From Isoetes taiwanensis (taxonomy: Eukaryota; Streptophyta; Lycopodiopsida; Isoetales; Isoetaceae): 64,000 bases of DNA. How positions within the stretch are numbered: position 1 is the stretch's first letter; each line of letters begins with the position of its first letter. A model generated the notes under the pieces. It worked only from the letters and a program-made list of their open reading frames with translations. It did no database searches and was not told the origin of the DNA. The stretch lies in assembly GCA_021234155.1 (NCBI GenBank), contig JAJEKV010000012.1, forward strand, positions 5,459,789 to 5,523,788, in the 5' to 3' direction. Shown piece by piece: positions 1 to 12,107 of the stretch. The translations under genes and the position numbers were made by a program.

Positions 1-283
1 AACTTTCTTGACTGCTTCCCTTCTGGTGGTTTGCAAGAACCATAACCCTGAAATGGAAGAGATAATAAGAATGCTGCAGTTTTTAGTGGCGCAGTGGTTT
101 GTAGTAGGATTGCAAACTGTGTATCAGCAGTTCGCCATTGTCTCTGCATTGCAAGCTTATTATTGTCAAGGTTTTTCCCTCAAAAACCTTTCGGGTTGGG
201 GTTTTTTAAATCATGTATATGTATAGTAATAGGCTTAGTGTGTTCTTATTGTATTGGGTCTTATTGACTATTTGGTCACGATC

Positions 284-355
284 GACGATAAAAATCAATT
301 CATTTCAATTTAATGACTGGACGATAAAAATCAATTCATTTCAATTTAATGACTA
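284..355. repeat. 36-bp tandem duplication
   Basis: Two adjacent copies (284-319 and 320-355) of a 36-bp unit beginning GACGATAAAAATCAATTC. They appear identical over the unit. No coding sense. Confidence 0.9.
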
Positions 356-585
356 ACTGCCTCTCATATTATATTGTGGTCATAATAGTGTTGCAAATAG
401 TGACCACAATATGGAGGTTATATTGTGGTCCGGTTCAAGGCATTTCTAACATTAAGATCCACCAATTTAATGACTAACTGCCTCTCATATTATATTGTGG
501 TCATAATAGTGTTGCAAATAGTGACCACAATATAGGGGTTATATTGTGGTCTGGTCCAAGGCATTTCTACCAGTAACATCCACCA
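343..585. repeat. 121-bp tandem duplication with internal inverted repeat
   Basis: Copy 1 (343-463) and copy 2 (464-585) are about 90% identical. Each contains a perfect 12-bp inverted repeat ATATTGTGGTCA / TGACCACAATAT (371-382 and 401-412 in copy 1) with an 18-base loop, and a third ATATTGTGGTC motif downstream. This could be the relic of a small fold-back element. No gene is visible here. Confidence 0.85.
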
Positions 586-640
586 TTTCGAACCAAATTT
601 GTCGGGCAAGATAAGAATGGACAAGTACTTGCATCCATAA

Positions 641-749
641 ACTTTTTCCAACTCATTTCTCACTAAAATATTCAATATTTAAATTGTACCTAATTAATAG
701 ACTTTTTCCAACTCAATTTTGACTAAAATATTCAATATTTCAATTGTAT
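641..749. repeat. 60-bp tandem duplication
   Basis: ACTTTTTCCAACTCA followed by CTAAAATATTCAATATTT occurs at 641 and again at 701 with a 60-base period. Confidence 0.85.
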
Positions 750-3600
750 TGATTAAAGTTAGAAAGGATCTAGGTTTGAAAGAACAAGTGGGAAGGGAGA
801 ATTACACGTAGATAGGCAATGCCACTAACTTTTATTTAATTTTTAGAATTGGCCTCACATTGTAGGTACGTGCCAAAGCCCCACCAAGGCAAGAGATATG
901 AATAGCTTGGTACTAATTTGAAACCATTTGCTCGGTCAAGATATGCTTCCTGCACCCCACCTCCTAGAAGTGTTGTGCCATAGGCCAATAAGTGTCTTTA
1001 GGGAATTGACCATAGTCACTCCCTCTTAATGGTTCATTAGCCTCTTAAGCTAGAAATTTTTTTGCTGCCAACTGAGGTTCTACACCTAGCTAAAAAATTA
1101 TTTCCTTGTCTTGGAAGTTCGCTCCAATTTTACATTTGCATGCTAGAAGATCTTGTGGTTTTAAGATTGCTTAGTCTTTGTGCATCTAGCCAAAATGGTT
1201 GGTGGCTTGGGGATGATAGATTTTCATTTGCAAAGTTAAAGTTCCTAATTTCTAATCCATATTGAGACCTTTTACATGTAGAGATGATTCGTCTGGTTAC
1301 CACTTGTTACATACGCTCTTTGGCATTGTGTTCCATTTGGATAAAGCGCAACTAAAACCCTTGTTCTTCCATGAAGCCATTTTATTCTTTTGTGTCTGTC
1401 CTATTGCATCCCTCTTTCTAAAAGGGTTACTAGAATCTTGGGATTCAATATAGTTTTATCTTTTAATGCTCAATCTATATTGTCTTCTTTCTTGAACTTC
1501 ATTTGTACCATCCCATGTCCCTTTAGTGGTCTCAAATAATCATAAGTCCTATATGCATATATGTATTTGCAATTTCCATTGTTTGGCCATTCAAACATTC
1601 ATAATTGTGTGATCTACTGCCAAAGATTAAAATGTGGTTTTGCTTGCTGACCTATGTCAAAAGACACATTCAGATGTCTTACATTCCGAGGTAGGTAGAT
1701 AGGTAGGTAGGTTTGTTTTACGTCACCACATTTTAGAATAGATAGATAGGTAAGAGCAATATATCATCTGCATTGAGCAGGAAGGGATATCATATCCTTT
1801 ACTTTCTATGGATTGAAAGGGAAGTGAATTGGATTTCTCGTCCTTTTAGGGAGGGAAGTTGAGGGTGGGAGGAAGGCGATTTGTTGTTCCCCCCAACCCT
1901 TTTTTTTTGCGCATATGGCCTATGTTACAAACATTAACGTTCTTGGATCTGTGCAATGCAAAAACTTCATATGCACATCTCATACCCACTTCTCCCATCC
2001 AATGATATCCAATGGGATGAAAGCTAGATCATCTAACAACCAACAGACTACAGCTGCTATGAATTATAGGTAATATTTTAGTTAATCATCGGCCATATAG
2101 ACTAGAAATACTATAACCCTTTGGAAATTGATTGTGAAGTGTTGGGATTGGGCAAGCCTAACTAAATAAAATATATCCTTATACATAGGCCTCCCCCTTC
2201 TTTCCCCTTCCCCCGGGGCCACGGGCTAGCGTGCATGTACAGGAGCATAGTTATATTTTGGGTCTTCTTTGTATGTGCGCATTTATGTCCAGTGGCTTAG
2301 ATAATGGTCAAATGTGCATGTTGCATGCTCCTCTTAATGGCGAGAGTTGGGATTTACTCACCTTTCCTTTTATTTTAGTTGTCCTTCTATTTCGACCGAC
2401 TTGCATTGATTACTGGGTAAGGTATTCCTTTGTTTTTGGTTTCATGTTGGAGAGAGATCTTAGCCTCTAAAGTATGCCAGTACCCTTACCTGGTATTTAG
2501 CCCTTATATCTTGTTGTTTTGTATTTGTTATAGCGATAAAATTATGGGATTATTCCTTTTCATGGAGGAGGAAATTGGAGGGTATTGTTTCCACAGATGA
2601 CTTATTGAAGTTCATGAAGAGGCATGTTGGGGTTTATCTCCTAGTGGCAGCGGGTGAGGGGGTTGAGAAGATTCATTGGCCTACTATTCTAATGGCTGAG
2701 GGTTATGCTTCCCGTCCTAATGCTAATCATGCATTGAATATGAATTCTAAGTTGTCTATTCACACCATAATCTAAAAAACAATCAGACCAGGTACAAATT
2801 CCCTAAGGTGGAAACCTGTATTCGTTTAAAGTTCTGTTTATTTCTTTTTTGTTTTTTTGTTTTTTTGCTTCTCATTCTCATTCTTTTAGAGCATGGTGTT
2901 ATTTTAAGGCGTATTGCAATTTTAGGCTTCAATGTGTTTTAGAAATTTCTATCTTTTAAAAAGATGGACCTAATGGTGAGTCGTATAAATGTCGAGCCCT
3001 ATTGTTGGGTTAGGGAAGCATTGCAACGATTGATTTTATTAATCCCTCCTCAAACAAATTACTTGTTTGATTATGTTGCTTCTATTCTATGCGCTTAAAG
3101 ATAGGGTCTTTTTAGTGTAGCTTTTTGAAACCCGAACATACCTATTCCGCTTCTTAGTAAGCCTTTTGGTGGGTTGATTCTAGTGTCGGGTCAGGTTAAT
3201 CAGTTGCTCTTGAAGCTCAGTTCTAGCATAATCTATTTGTTGTCTTTTTTGTTTTTCATTCCTTTTGTTTACAGATGGATTCCCTTTGGAGGACCAGACC
3301 ACAGAACAAGATGATGTGGTAGATATATAGAGGTTCGAAAACCCTATTGAATCTAGGTTACACCAGGTGGTGATGTTCAAAGCCCTCATGTTGATGATGC
3401 CTCTAACCGTTTGAATTAGAACCATGATTTCTCTATGCATATTACTCCTGACCTGATCTGCCAATTTTTATTTTATTTTTTTCCCCACCATCATGTATGT
3501 AGGAATTCAATAGAACATTTTTAAAAGAAGAAGTACCATTGATTTTGTCATATTTACCATAACTGAGATCTTGGACTTCAGCCATGCGTTCGAGATTTTG
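750..3600. other. gene-free stretch
   Basis: Apart from the GTAG microsatellite I see no gene, RNA gene or recognisable element. The short open frames here have no conserved motif and are broken by T-rich tracts such as 2840-2870. Confidence 0.6.
1689..1712. repeat. GTAG microsatellite
   Basis: Short run of GTAG/GATA tetranucleotides. A smaller GATA run follows near 1739. Confidence 0.85.
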
Positions 3601-3671
3601 TATCCATATTTATGCTCACCGGGGCACAATTTGGATATGGGCAGCTTTCTTGCTTTACGAGGATTAAAATA

Positions 3672-4215
3672 TTATTGGAGTCGCTGTGGCTTCAGCTTGT
3701 GAATAATGGTTTCATGACTGACTTCGACTCCTTTGAGTTCTTCGGCTACTACAAGCGAGACTTTATCCTCTTTGAATTTTGCCTTAAACTCAATAATTCT
3801 TGCTGGTCGTCTGCATTCTCCCATACTTGAACCAGTCTGAGAGGCTTTCCATTCCATGAGCTCGAAATCCTCTTCCAAATCTTTAGTGATGATACGCAGG
3901 AGTTCAGTCATTAACTTCTTAAAAGCTTGAGTCAACTGATAAAGAAGTAAGCCCAGTTCTTGAAGTTTCTGAATCATATTCCATACCTAATCTTTGTCAC
4001 TAGCCAGCCCATCCGCATATTATCTTTCCAATCTTCGAATCTCCTCCTGACAAGCCGGAATTTGACATTCTCTTTTTTCCATACAATCAATCGCAACATT
4101 TTGTTGATATCTTATAATATCGAAGGCGGCAATCACTTCCCGCATTTTTTGCCATGGAACGTTGCCTTTTTCCTCAAGTTGGAAGATTTACTTCCAGTCT
4201 AGACTTCCTTGGATC
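3672..4215 (-). pseudogene. decayed coiled-coil reading frame, unrecognised
   Basis: On the minus strand one frame reads from about 4215 to 3672 with several stops (for example just upstream of 3977). The residues are rich in E, K, L, Q and R with heptad-like spacing, for example IQKLQELGLL and CQEEIRRLER, so a coiled coil is likely. This looks like an old gag-like or post-integrase coiled-coil ORF of a retroelement, but I cannot assign it. It runs antisense to, and just upstream of, the copia remnant at 4481-5030. Confidence 0.4.
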
Positions 4216-4480
4216 AGAATTCATTGTCCCTGAGCTCTGTCAAGAACGTTGGAAAGTCATCGGGTCGTGGCGGTTCAACCCAGCAGTCATGTTCTCCAGC
4301 ATACATGTCATATATTGACATGGACAAAGCCAAAAGAGGCAAGATGAAGAGGCACGATCTGCCTTATGGGATGTGCCCTTTTGCCCAGTATAAAAAGCAT
4401 ATGTAAACCATAGTTGGGGCTATTACCAGCATAATCCATTCTTAATTTTTGTTCTCCTTCACTTGCTTGCTTTTGTGATA

Positions 4481-4492
4481 TGATATCAGAGC
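4481..4492 (+). other. copia-type primer binding site, degenerate
   Basis: TGATATCAGAGC differs by one base from TGGTATCAGAGC, the usual plant initiator-Met tRNA primer site, and lies about 250 bases upstream of a copia gag fragment. An LTR should end just before it, but I cannot find its other boundary. Confidence 0.5.
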
Positions 4493-4719
4493 ACAGTGAT
4501 GGCTTCTAAGCGGCATCGAATTCTTCTCCAATCTCTAAGAGTACAAGGAGCGGTATCAAGAATCAATCAAAGATTGGCTCAGAGAAGAAGGATGCAGATC
4601 AGAAGAAATAGCAATCGCCGCAAAAGCATTTTCGATCGATTGGGATTATAAAGAGCGGTGCGGGTTCCTCCAAGAAATCAATTTTCCTTTTTTTTTAATA
4701 CAAGAAAGTGAGCATGGAG

Positions 4720-5030
4720 ACAATTTCTGGACAAGTATATCTTGGAAAAATTTAATAGTATAAATTTTCATACATGGCAGGTTAAGATGAAGTTTCATCT
4801 TATCGAGAAAGATCTTTATGGAGTAGTTGAAGGCACCGAGAAAAAGCCCTCAGATGCTGCAGAACTCGTGAAGTGGAATGCTAAGCATCAAAAAGCCATG
4901 GCCATGATTGTAGATTTGTTGAAGTAGGAGGAAAGCATAAACGCCAAGGTCAGAGCTTCCAAGAGCTTGCTGCTGGCCGCAAAGCTAATGCCGAATTTCA
5001 CATGCCCAAAGATTCTGAGAGGTGCTTGTT
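4720..5030 (+). pseudogene. Ty1/copia gag N-terminal fragment
   Basis: The frame from 4742 begins MEKFNSINFHTWQVKMKFHL and continues KDLYGVVEG, the classic start of plant copia Gag (K-F-x-G-x-N-[FY]-x-x-W...M...L...L-x-x-V-x-G). It runs into a TAG at 4925-4927 and a readable stretch with ALRASKSLL-like residues follows in the same frame up to about 5030. Only the Gag amino terminus is left, with no protease, integrase or RT after it. The degenerate primer site at 4481 fits the same element. This is a truncated, inactive remnant. Confidence 0.7.
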
Positions 5031-5999
5031 AAAATCTGGCATTTGTTAAAATTGAATCATTTGATTTGTACTTCTTGTGGGATTAAAAGCATTGGCTACA
5101 CACCGTGCAGGAATTTAGCTTTGAATTTATAATGTTTGCCCGATCAAGAACCGTAGACAAGAGCATTGGAATCTAGTTGGGGTTTGATTCCCCAAGCTCT
5201 GTTATTTTAGTTGCACGTGCTATATCAGGCTTCTGGAATACTGACATAAACATTGAGTTGGTTTCTTTTAAATCCCCCCTTAGAAAGCGGGTCAAGATGG
5301 GGCAGTTTGACCCATCTTGACTTGTGAAGAGCGGACGACAAGGCTTCTCATGGAATATCTCGCAGGATATGCCATGATCCAATGGTCACGAAAAAATAAT
5401 ACACGCTCTAGCAATAATAAACCATGGTAGGATTATGCCTATACGTCCCAGGGTATCATATAAGAGCGGTTATGAGGAGGGCCAGAGCACTTCCTGTGAG
5501 GATCAACCGACGCTAGGACTTTCTCTGGTGTAATCATTTGAACGGCCATCAACACTGCTCTGATGTTGTCGTTGTGGATAAATCCCTTGCTTAGTTTGTA
5601 TGTTGATTTAGGATTTGTCCCCAAGTTGTACATGCATGGTGCCGAGTATGTCTTTATGTTCAACATATATGTTCATTTGTGGGATCTAAAATCATCTCAT
5701 CACCAGTCTCTCCACAAGGTCAATCCATAGCAATGCTGCAGTCTATACTGCCCCGTTTTTCTTTTTCTTTTTTTTCCTGAGACTCAAATGATGCCTGGTG
5801 ATTTGTAATTAACATCATGGACATTTGTAACTCCTAGATATATGAGAATGAAATTGTGAATGACTATCAGAAATATTGCCTGTTTTAATCGATAAGAATG
5901 ACTCCAACTGAACCAACCGATATTCTTTAAACAAAACGGGCCCTTACAGGTCAGGCTGGCCCATAAGGGAAGCCGCATACATTTCTACTTTTGATTTGC
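5031..5999. other. intergenic, no feature seen
   Basis: AT-rich sequence downstream of the TBL gene. No reading frame with a recognisable domain and no clear repeat. Confidence 0.5.
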
Positions 6000-6001
6000 T
6001 G

Positions 6002-6007
6002 TTTATT
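6002..6007 (-). terminator. candidate poly(A) signal of the TBL gene
   Basis: AATAAA on the minus strand about 157 bases beyond the TBL stop codon, a normal distance for a plant 3' UTR. Confidence 0.45.
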
Positions 6008-6163
6008 GACATTATAGATATATTGCCTATGATGAATAAAAAATATCTACTTGATACAGGCCCTTTGGCTGACTTTCACCCCTATTGACTCGTCAGCTTG
6101 AAGAATGTCTTCAGTGTCTAGCCAAATATAAGATGGTTGAAAGTTTATCTTCCAGTACAATAT

Positions 6164-9093
6164 TTACTCTGTCAAAATTTTGAGGATCATCTCATTCCAG
6201 GTATCAATGGGACCAGGCAAGCACCAATGTAAGCAGTCGTTCTGTATTCTCTGTGTGTTTCCAGGTGCGTATGGCTGGAACTGCCTATAAGAATTTGGAT
6301 GACCATCAGGCCGTAAAAATGCACTGAATGTGACATCAAGCAGCTTCAACTTTGATCCACTGGGAGCTTCCATGCTTTCTGCCTGTTCTACCACCTCCTT
6401 CTGAATGTCATACATTTTAGCATCTACATCATGCAATGTTGTGTTGTTGCTTATAAATGGAACTTTGCGAATACAAAATCCACCATTGTCCCATCTGCCA
6501 TTCTCAAAATGATCCGGAGAGAATGTTCTAAACAATGTGGTTCCCTTATATCCTGGCACAGATCTTGTAGCATTGAGAGCAAAGCCAAGTGCATTCTTAA
6601 GGGCGAAGAAAAATCCTAATTGAGTATAATTTGTTCCACTACAGGCATGGCAACCAACAATCTCTTGATTCACATAGTAAAGTGATTGCTTAAACCACCA
6701 CTGGCCCGATGAAAAAATCGAGAAATCATATTGTGGAAAGACATCAAACCATGCCTTGTCTATAACATCCAAATAAATCATTGTGACCTTATTACCCATA
6801 CCCTCAATTGGGCCCTCTGTGCTCTTTACTAGGTATGGTGACCAGAAGATTGCTAGGGTGAAGTTATATGATGGGAATAACCAACGCACAAAGCTGTCTT
6901 TCTCATCGCGATAAATGTTTGTTGGAACCTCTACCTGCATAAAACCATACATTAAAAGCTCTCCTAGGATCAGAAATCCAACTTTTTAAACATTGCTATG
7001 ATATCTATTATATTTATAACGTGCACATAGTGCCCATCATAGACTTTTTACCTGAGACACAGCACATAGCAATGCTTGCATGTGGTTACGTGCAATGGAA
7101 TCGCCAATAAAGGCCATTTTCTTATGCCTCATTAACTCTAAAAATTTTGTGGCATCGAAACGTGGAAGATCACAGTTTGTTGGCTTCCATCTCCAATACA
7201 AGTAGTCATTGTCAGGCCGTCCATTCTTCATGCAGTTCTGGTGCCCCTGTATATAATGGCATGTCTCATTTGTGTATAATGGACCTGCTGAATCAGGTAC
7301 CCAATCTCCCTTTGTGATATCACAAACTCCTGGCAAACAAGAAAGAATCGAATTCAATGACTAGATAATTGGTAGGACAAGTGCCTAAATTTGCAATTCA
7401 AGCATGCAGACAATTTCCTGATGCTTGCCTGGCATAGTTTTGAGGAAGCTTATATAAGAACCGAAGAAAATTCATGAAACATAGCCTAGACATTTACCAA
7501 GTAGTGATTCTAGTAACATCACAGAACAACTTAATACTCTACCAAGAAATGAAATGAAAAGGTTGATATTATGCTTCGTTAGGCCATCAAGTCTATAAGA
7601 CAAAATACATCATCAGATCTCGCTTCAGTATGTAAAGCAGATATATCCGCATCGATCCCATCTTCCAACTTTAACATATTATAGTACTCTTTTAGTCATG
7701 GCACTTTGATGCTGCATAATTTGAAGAGAAGATTGAAATTTTCAGGACTTGGCTGTAAAATTTATCTTTGTCTGCATTGTAGTTGGAACCTGGCAGGCCT
7801 GGTCAATTTGCAGAAATTATGTATAGTTGAGATTCTTTTTACTACAGTCTCCCATACTTTTCTTCATGGAATACCAGAGGCTCGAGGAGGATGGCTCCTC
7901 AAGAAGAGTAGAAAAACATAAAAAGGATTATAGCGGCTGGATGGCCATGAATGTGTGAAAGCAATAAGAGGATGGTCATTCATCATGTATAGAAGGACTA
8001 AAAGGATGGAGGGTTGCGGATGTGTGAAGCAGTTAAACATCCTTCACAAGGGATAATCGACAAGCAACAAATGCCCACGCCTACTTGTACATCTCTTACT
8101 GCATCCATAACACGTGGATTTTCCTGTACATCCTATCCACTTCATTTCTTCTGAAGTAACAAACTCGAGGAAAAAATAGTTCACCAATCTGCAGTGAGAT
8201 GACAATGTCATAGGTAGAAAATACAACATGATAGATATAGCAGGAGAGCCAGTTTGAAGGAGAGCAGTCATTGGTGTCTGAAAGGGAACAATGTCCTTAT
8301 AAAAAGCAGAGATGTACTATAGAAGCAACATCTACAGGTGAAGGTGCACATTTTATCACATGGATAGTGATTTCCAAATATCTAAAGAAAAAATTGCCTC
8401 CTGAATGGACTACATAAGTAACAAGGCCATGGACAACATTCTGAACACTTTAAGAAATCCAAAACAAAGCCCAAGCACTTGATGCAAGGAGGAATTTAGC
8501 CTAATACAAAAAACACGGGAACAGAAGACATTCTGGTTATATTTGCAATTTCAAAAGTTCTTGATCCTTCCAGCCAAACAGGTATAGGTAGATCTTATCA
8601 TCTATTAAATGATCCTGAATGATAAACCCACTTAAATTCTATGTAGCTCTCAACAACCATGTGACACATCAAATGACAATGCCATGTCCAACTAAAGATT
8701 AGATCACTGCCAAACGACATTCGGAAAAGAAATCTCACCTGACAAATCCGGTGCCTCATTCTGGCTCTCACTTGGATCTGGTGGTGCAAAAGTTCCTTCA
8801 GATCTCTCACTAGGCGGTGCCCCGTTGTTTGATTTTGCAATGTCGGAATAGGGGGCCTCAGATGATGAATCATTAGCGCTCTGTAAAGCAGAGGGCACAT
8901 TAGGCAGCGTCTCATTCAAGACAGGCGGTTGCAAAACCTCTTGAGGAGTCACATAGGGCGCCAGAAAGAAATATACATGCACACAGCCCAGGAATAGCAA
9001 GGCAGCAGGCAGCCATATGCAGAATAACCTCTTCTGTAACGCTGTCTCTAATAGAGGTTCTACAGAACGTTGCTGCTGAGGAAGTAGTGTCAT
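6164..9093 (-). CDS. TBL: TRICHOME BIREFRINGENCE-LIKE polysaccharide O-acetyltransferase (TBL19-27 type)
   Basis: Three exons, each junction GT-AG: exon 1 9093-8739, exon 2 7329-7052, exon 3 6934-6164. Introns are 1409 and 117 bp. The joined CDS is 1404 nt, 467 aa, typical for TBL proteins, and phases match (phase 1, then phase 0). The ATG at 9093 precedes a membrane anchor at about residues 23-45, so a type II Golgi protein is expected, followed by a Ser/Pro/Glu-rich linker (about 60-118). The PMR5N/TBL domain starts at GVCDITKGDWVPD (119) and carries RWRWKP-like residues, GDSIARNHMQALLC (GDS at 194-196) and the C-terminal DCLHWCLPGPIDTWNEM (D444, H447), the catalytic Ser/Asp/His set of the GDSL-like fold. 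Family knowledge: TBLs transfer acetyl groups to wall polysaccharides. The resemblance I recall is to the TBL19-27 group (xyloglucan or mannan acetylation), but the substrate is inferred. No frameshift or stop is seen. Confidence 0.93.
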
Positions 9094-9718
9094 TTTAGCT
9101 GCCTGCTGTGATTCTGAGCTACTTTCTCATGATCTGCCCAAATGTGACTAACAATGCAACCATAATCACTTCATACCCTGGATTCTGTCTACTACCCAAC
9201 TTTTTATCTTGAAATAACCTCGCTGTTTTCAGAGACTTCAATGTGCGCAAATCAGATTTACTCCAATTCCAGTTCCTTCTGCAGTATCCATCAAAGAATC
9301 AAGCAGAATGCCTATAGCAGCAACCAGTAGGGCCCCTCACCTACTGAACCTTAAAATATTGCTCATTTTCATTAGAAGGTGAGATTTCAATTCGACAACG
9401 ACCCACATTCTAATTTTCCATAGACTAGAGAATCAATGCCTCGGGGTAGAAAATGCCAAGCCAAAAATTTACCCCAATAAAAGGATCAGAAATGTCTGTC
9501 CCTTTATTCATGCAGACGACACAGAAGAACCCTCGCAGATTGTGGGCCACAACATTGGCAAAAAATTACTCGCTTTTACAGTAGATTTATGATGGGGTCA
9601 TGACGGTGGTCTTCTTGTTGAAATGGACAGAATACCTACGATGGTGATCACGGGATTCAGAAAAACACGTGTGATGCTGCATTAGGTTCATCATGCCATT
9701 TGTTGGGGTTGCCAAGAA
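9094..9718 (-). promoter_or_regulatory. upstream region of the TBL gene
   Basis: Sequence 5' of the TBL start codon. It should hold the 5' UTR and promoter, but I see no convincing TATA box or transcription start. It ends at the possible MITE terminus near 9719. Confidence 0.35.
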
Positions 9719-10583
9719 AACTACTACAAAAATAGGGAAATTATTTGAACCATCTTTAGGCAACTCACATCTGCATTTATACCTTAGATTTATATCTTGC
9801 ATCCAGGCATTCAATTTCGATCTAAATTTACGCCTTCAAATAGGCTGAAAATAAAGTTACCCTTAATGTGGTGTCATGGCAAAATCACGACCGTTGGATA
9901 TTCTGTAGGATAGAACATGATTGTTGGCGATTCTGATGAAGTCAAAGCAATTGCTTATTAGAGAAGGAGACCAAGATTCTACATCGTGCATAGTTTGGTG
10001 AAGGTATATTATTAACAATGGTAGATGAATTCTGCTACTTATGTAATAGCGACATGTGGTTAAACATGCGGTGGTTGTATAGGGGAATGGAGGTTGGGAC
10101 TCCATTCCTGGTTTTGAGGTGAAGAAATAGGGGAGGCAAAAACAGAGGCCGGATCTTCGTAGAAAGAGAGTTTCAGAAGTTGCATCTGACGAAAATAGAG
10201 GTCGGATCTTAGCAAGAACAGAGGTTTAGAACAGATCTGGTAAAAACAGAGCTCGGATTGGCAAAGGCAGAGTAAAGGTCGAAATTGGCAAAGCTTTACC
10301 CGTAAAGAACGATTAACCCTGCGGTTGAAGCACCTGTGATTAACCCTACGATTTACCTATAAAGAACGATTAACCGTGCATGAAGCACTGACGGTGACAG
10401 AGCTTGAAGAATCATGAAGAACTGGCGGCGGAAGAACTGAAAAACCCTAACCTAACCTGTGCCGCCGGTCGCACGGAATGAACGAACCCTATTTCCATTC
10501 CGCAATATTGGCTAGTGCCACGTGCTGCTATAGGAATGGTCGCCAAGGAATAAAGACAATCCCATTTCTATTTTGTAGTGATG
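9719..10583. mobile_element. possible non-autonomous DNA transposon
   Basis: ACTACAAAAATAGGGAAA near 9722 and, on the other strand, CACTACAAAATAGAAATGGG ending at 10583 form an imperfect inverted pair of about 20 bases bounding about 865 bp. The termini resemble CACTA-type ends (CACTACAAAAA). The left end has T in place of the first C and I found no matching 3-bp target duplication, so the call is tentative. No transposase frame inside. The interior on the minus strand reads like a GC-rich leader with short direct repeats. Confidence 0.4.
10295..10390. repeat. imperfect 57-bp direct repeat
   Basis: TAAAGAACGATTAACC occurs at 10303 and 10360, each followed by a TGAAGCAC motif, inside the possible MITE. 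Confidence 0.7.
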
Positions 10584-10599
10584 TGTCAACAATGTATAT

Positions 10600-11430
10600 A
10601 AATAACAAGTGCTCTAGTTGGCACTTTATGTTCAACCACCATTCCAAAGACAATAACCAAGAGGAGAGGACATATGGGCATACTTATAAACGACTACCTT
10701 GGGCTAATTATTTGCATGGCAACAAAAACTCTTGTTTCCACTCTGTACAAATCCAAAACTCTCTTCTATGAGGAAGAGGAGGAGTGATACATACAATCCT
10801 ACCACTAGGGGAGAGTTACAAATAATGGGTCATGGTCCAGCTATAGATCATAGTAAAATGAGACCAATTTGATAAATGGTGGGCCAAATCTCTCACTCTA
10901 ATCCATTGGATGAAGTGTGTTAAAGCTTTAATCTTGATCCCAACTGAATGGCCCATTGCTATTTTCAATAGGCCCACTTCATATGAAGATTTTCATAGGC
11001 AATAAAAAATTCTCAAGAGCTTCCTCACGATACAATATAATTGACGAGATTGACTTGTTTTCCGTCCTCCCTGGTGTGCGATTCTTACTAATCCATCATC
11101 TATGAGACCCTAAACAGCCATATCCAAGGTCACAAATTCAACACCTCGTTGTAAGGTGACCAAGCGTCATTGTAAAGTTAGTGGGGAAAGGATCCACTTT
11201 AATCATGCACAGTGGTGGGGGAAGGGCCCATCTGGGTGTGTTGTAAATTGTGCCATAAGCCACGGCTTCTCGAGGCATTAAAATACCATCATCATTATCA
11301 TCGTCGTCTAACAATTACCGTGTAGGTGACATTTGCATTAGTCCATTATTGATGACCCTTATCAAACAATACCAAAGGCACTAACTATGATTCAACAATC
11401 TTTCCTCTTACTCTTGGTCCCCTCCCTGTG
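10600..11430. other. gene-free stretch
   Basis: No supported gene or element between the possible MITE and the SINE-like units. Confidence 0.5.
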
Positions 11431-11660
11431 GTTTGGTGGGTAGTCCTTTGAATTAGCAATTAGAAGGTCTTATGTTCAAGTCCCTTGTGACATTTCAGGA
11501 ACGTCATATATCCCTATGGGATGGTGCCATGTGGTATGATGTAAAAAGTTCTATATCTTACTTCCGGTCTTATGTTCTTTATGACATTATAGGAACGTCA
11601 TACATCCCTATAGGATGGTGTCTTGTGGGTAAAAAGTTCTATCTATCTTACCTCCTTTGA
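11431..11660 (+). mobile_element. SINE-like unit, tRNA-derived head
   Basis: A tRNA-like internal promoter is visible: an A-box-like GTTTGGTGGGTAGTCC at 11431-11446 and a B-box TGTTCAAGTCCC at 11473-11484, 27 bases apart. A 100-base imperfect tandem duplication follows (units starting GGTCTTATG at 11466 and 11566). The body is noncoding. A tRNA-derived SINE fits best. No poly(A) tail or target duplication was identified. Confidence 0.5.
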
Positions 11661-11875
11661 AAGATCATTTGAGACATCTTCCAATCAGTGGGATATCCAT
11701 TGATCCATGGAGACCCCTATGGGGCCATGAGATGGAATATTATTTAACGCCCAAGGGGACTCTACAATGGGCCACGGGACGGGTCTATACATAGTGCGAC
11801 TTTGGGCGGCCTCGAACTCGAGACATGTATGTTGTAGAACTAGTGTGTTACCACTAGACCAAAGGCCCTGGTCTC
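11650..11875 (-). mobile_element. SINE-like unit, tRNA-derived head, minus strand
   Basis: Read on the minus strand: A-box-like GGTCTAGTGGTAACAC (11860-11845), then B-box CGAGTTCGAGGCC (11820-11808), then a noncoding body towards 11650. It lies tail to tail with the plus-strand SINE-like unit. Confidence 0.55.
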
Positions 11876-12107
11876 CAACTAAGTGAAATGTTCTTTTACT
11901 TCTAATAGTAATGGTTATAATGGGTGCCACGATCTATTAGTCTCCGTGGATGTTAAAATGAGTTCTATTCTAATCCTTGCATGATTTCTTCAAATGGACA
12001 CATATTGTCAATACACATATTTTGGTCATTTTTACTACACTTATAATAGAAAATGGGGTTGCATTCTTAAGTAACCCGATAAAACTATGGTGTTTCCTTG
12101 GCATTCA

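Noticed and set aside
150-232. Possible copia LTR tail (GTCAAGGTTTTTCCCTC ... GGTTGGGGTTTTT)
   Set aside because: The motif resembles the R-U5 of some copia LTRs, but no boundary, primer site or partner is visible.
2575-2775. 66-codon frame near the left side
   Set aside because: Too short, no recognisable motif, no splice or promoter support.
8598-8915. 105-codon minus-strand frame overlapping TBL exon 1
   Set aside because: Alternative-frame shadow of exon 1.
9719-10583. Confident CACTA transposon call
   Set aside because: Ends are imperfect and no 3-bp target duplication was found, so it is kept only as a tentative element.
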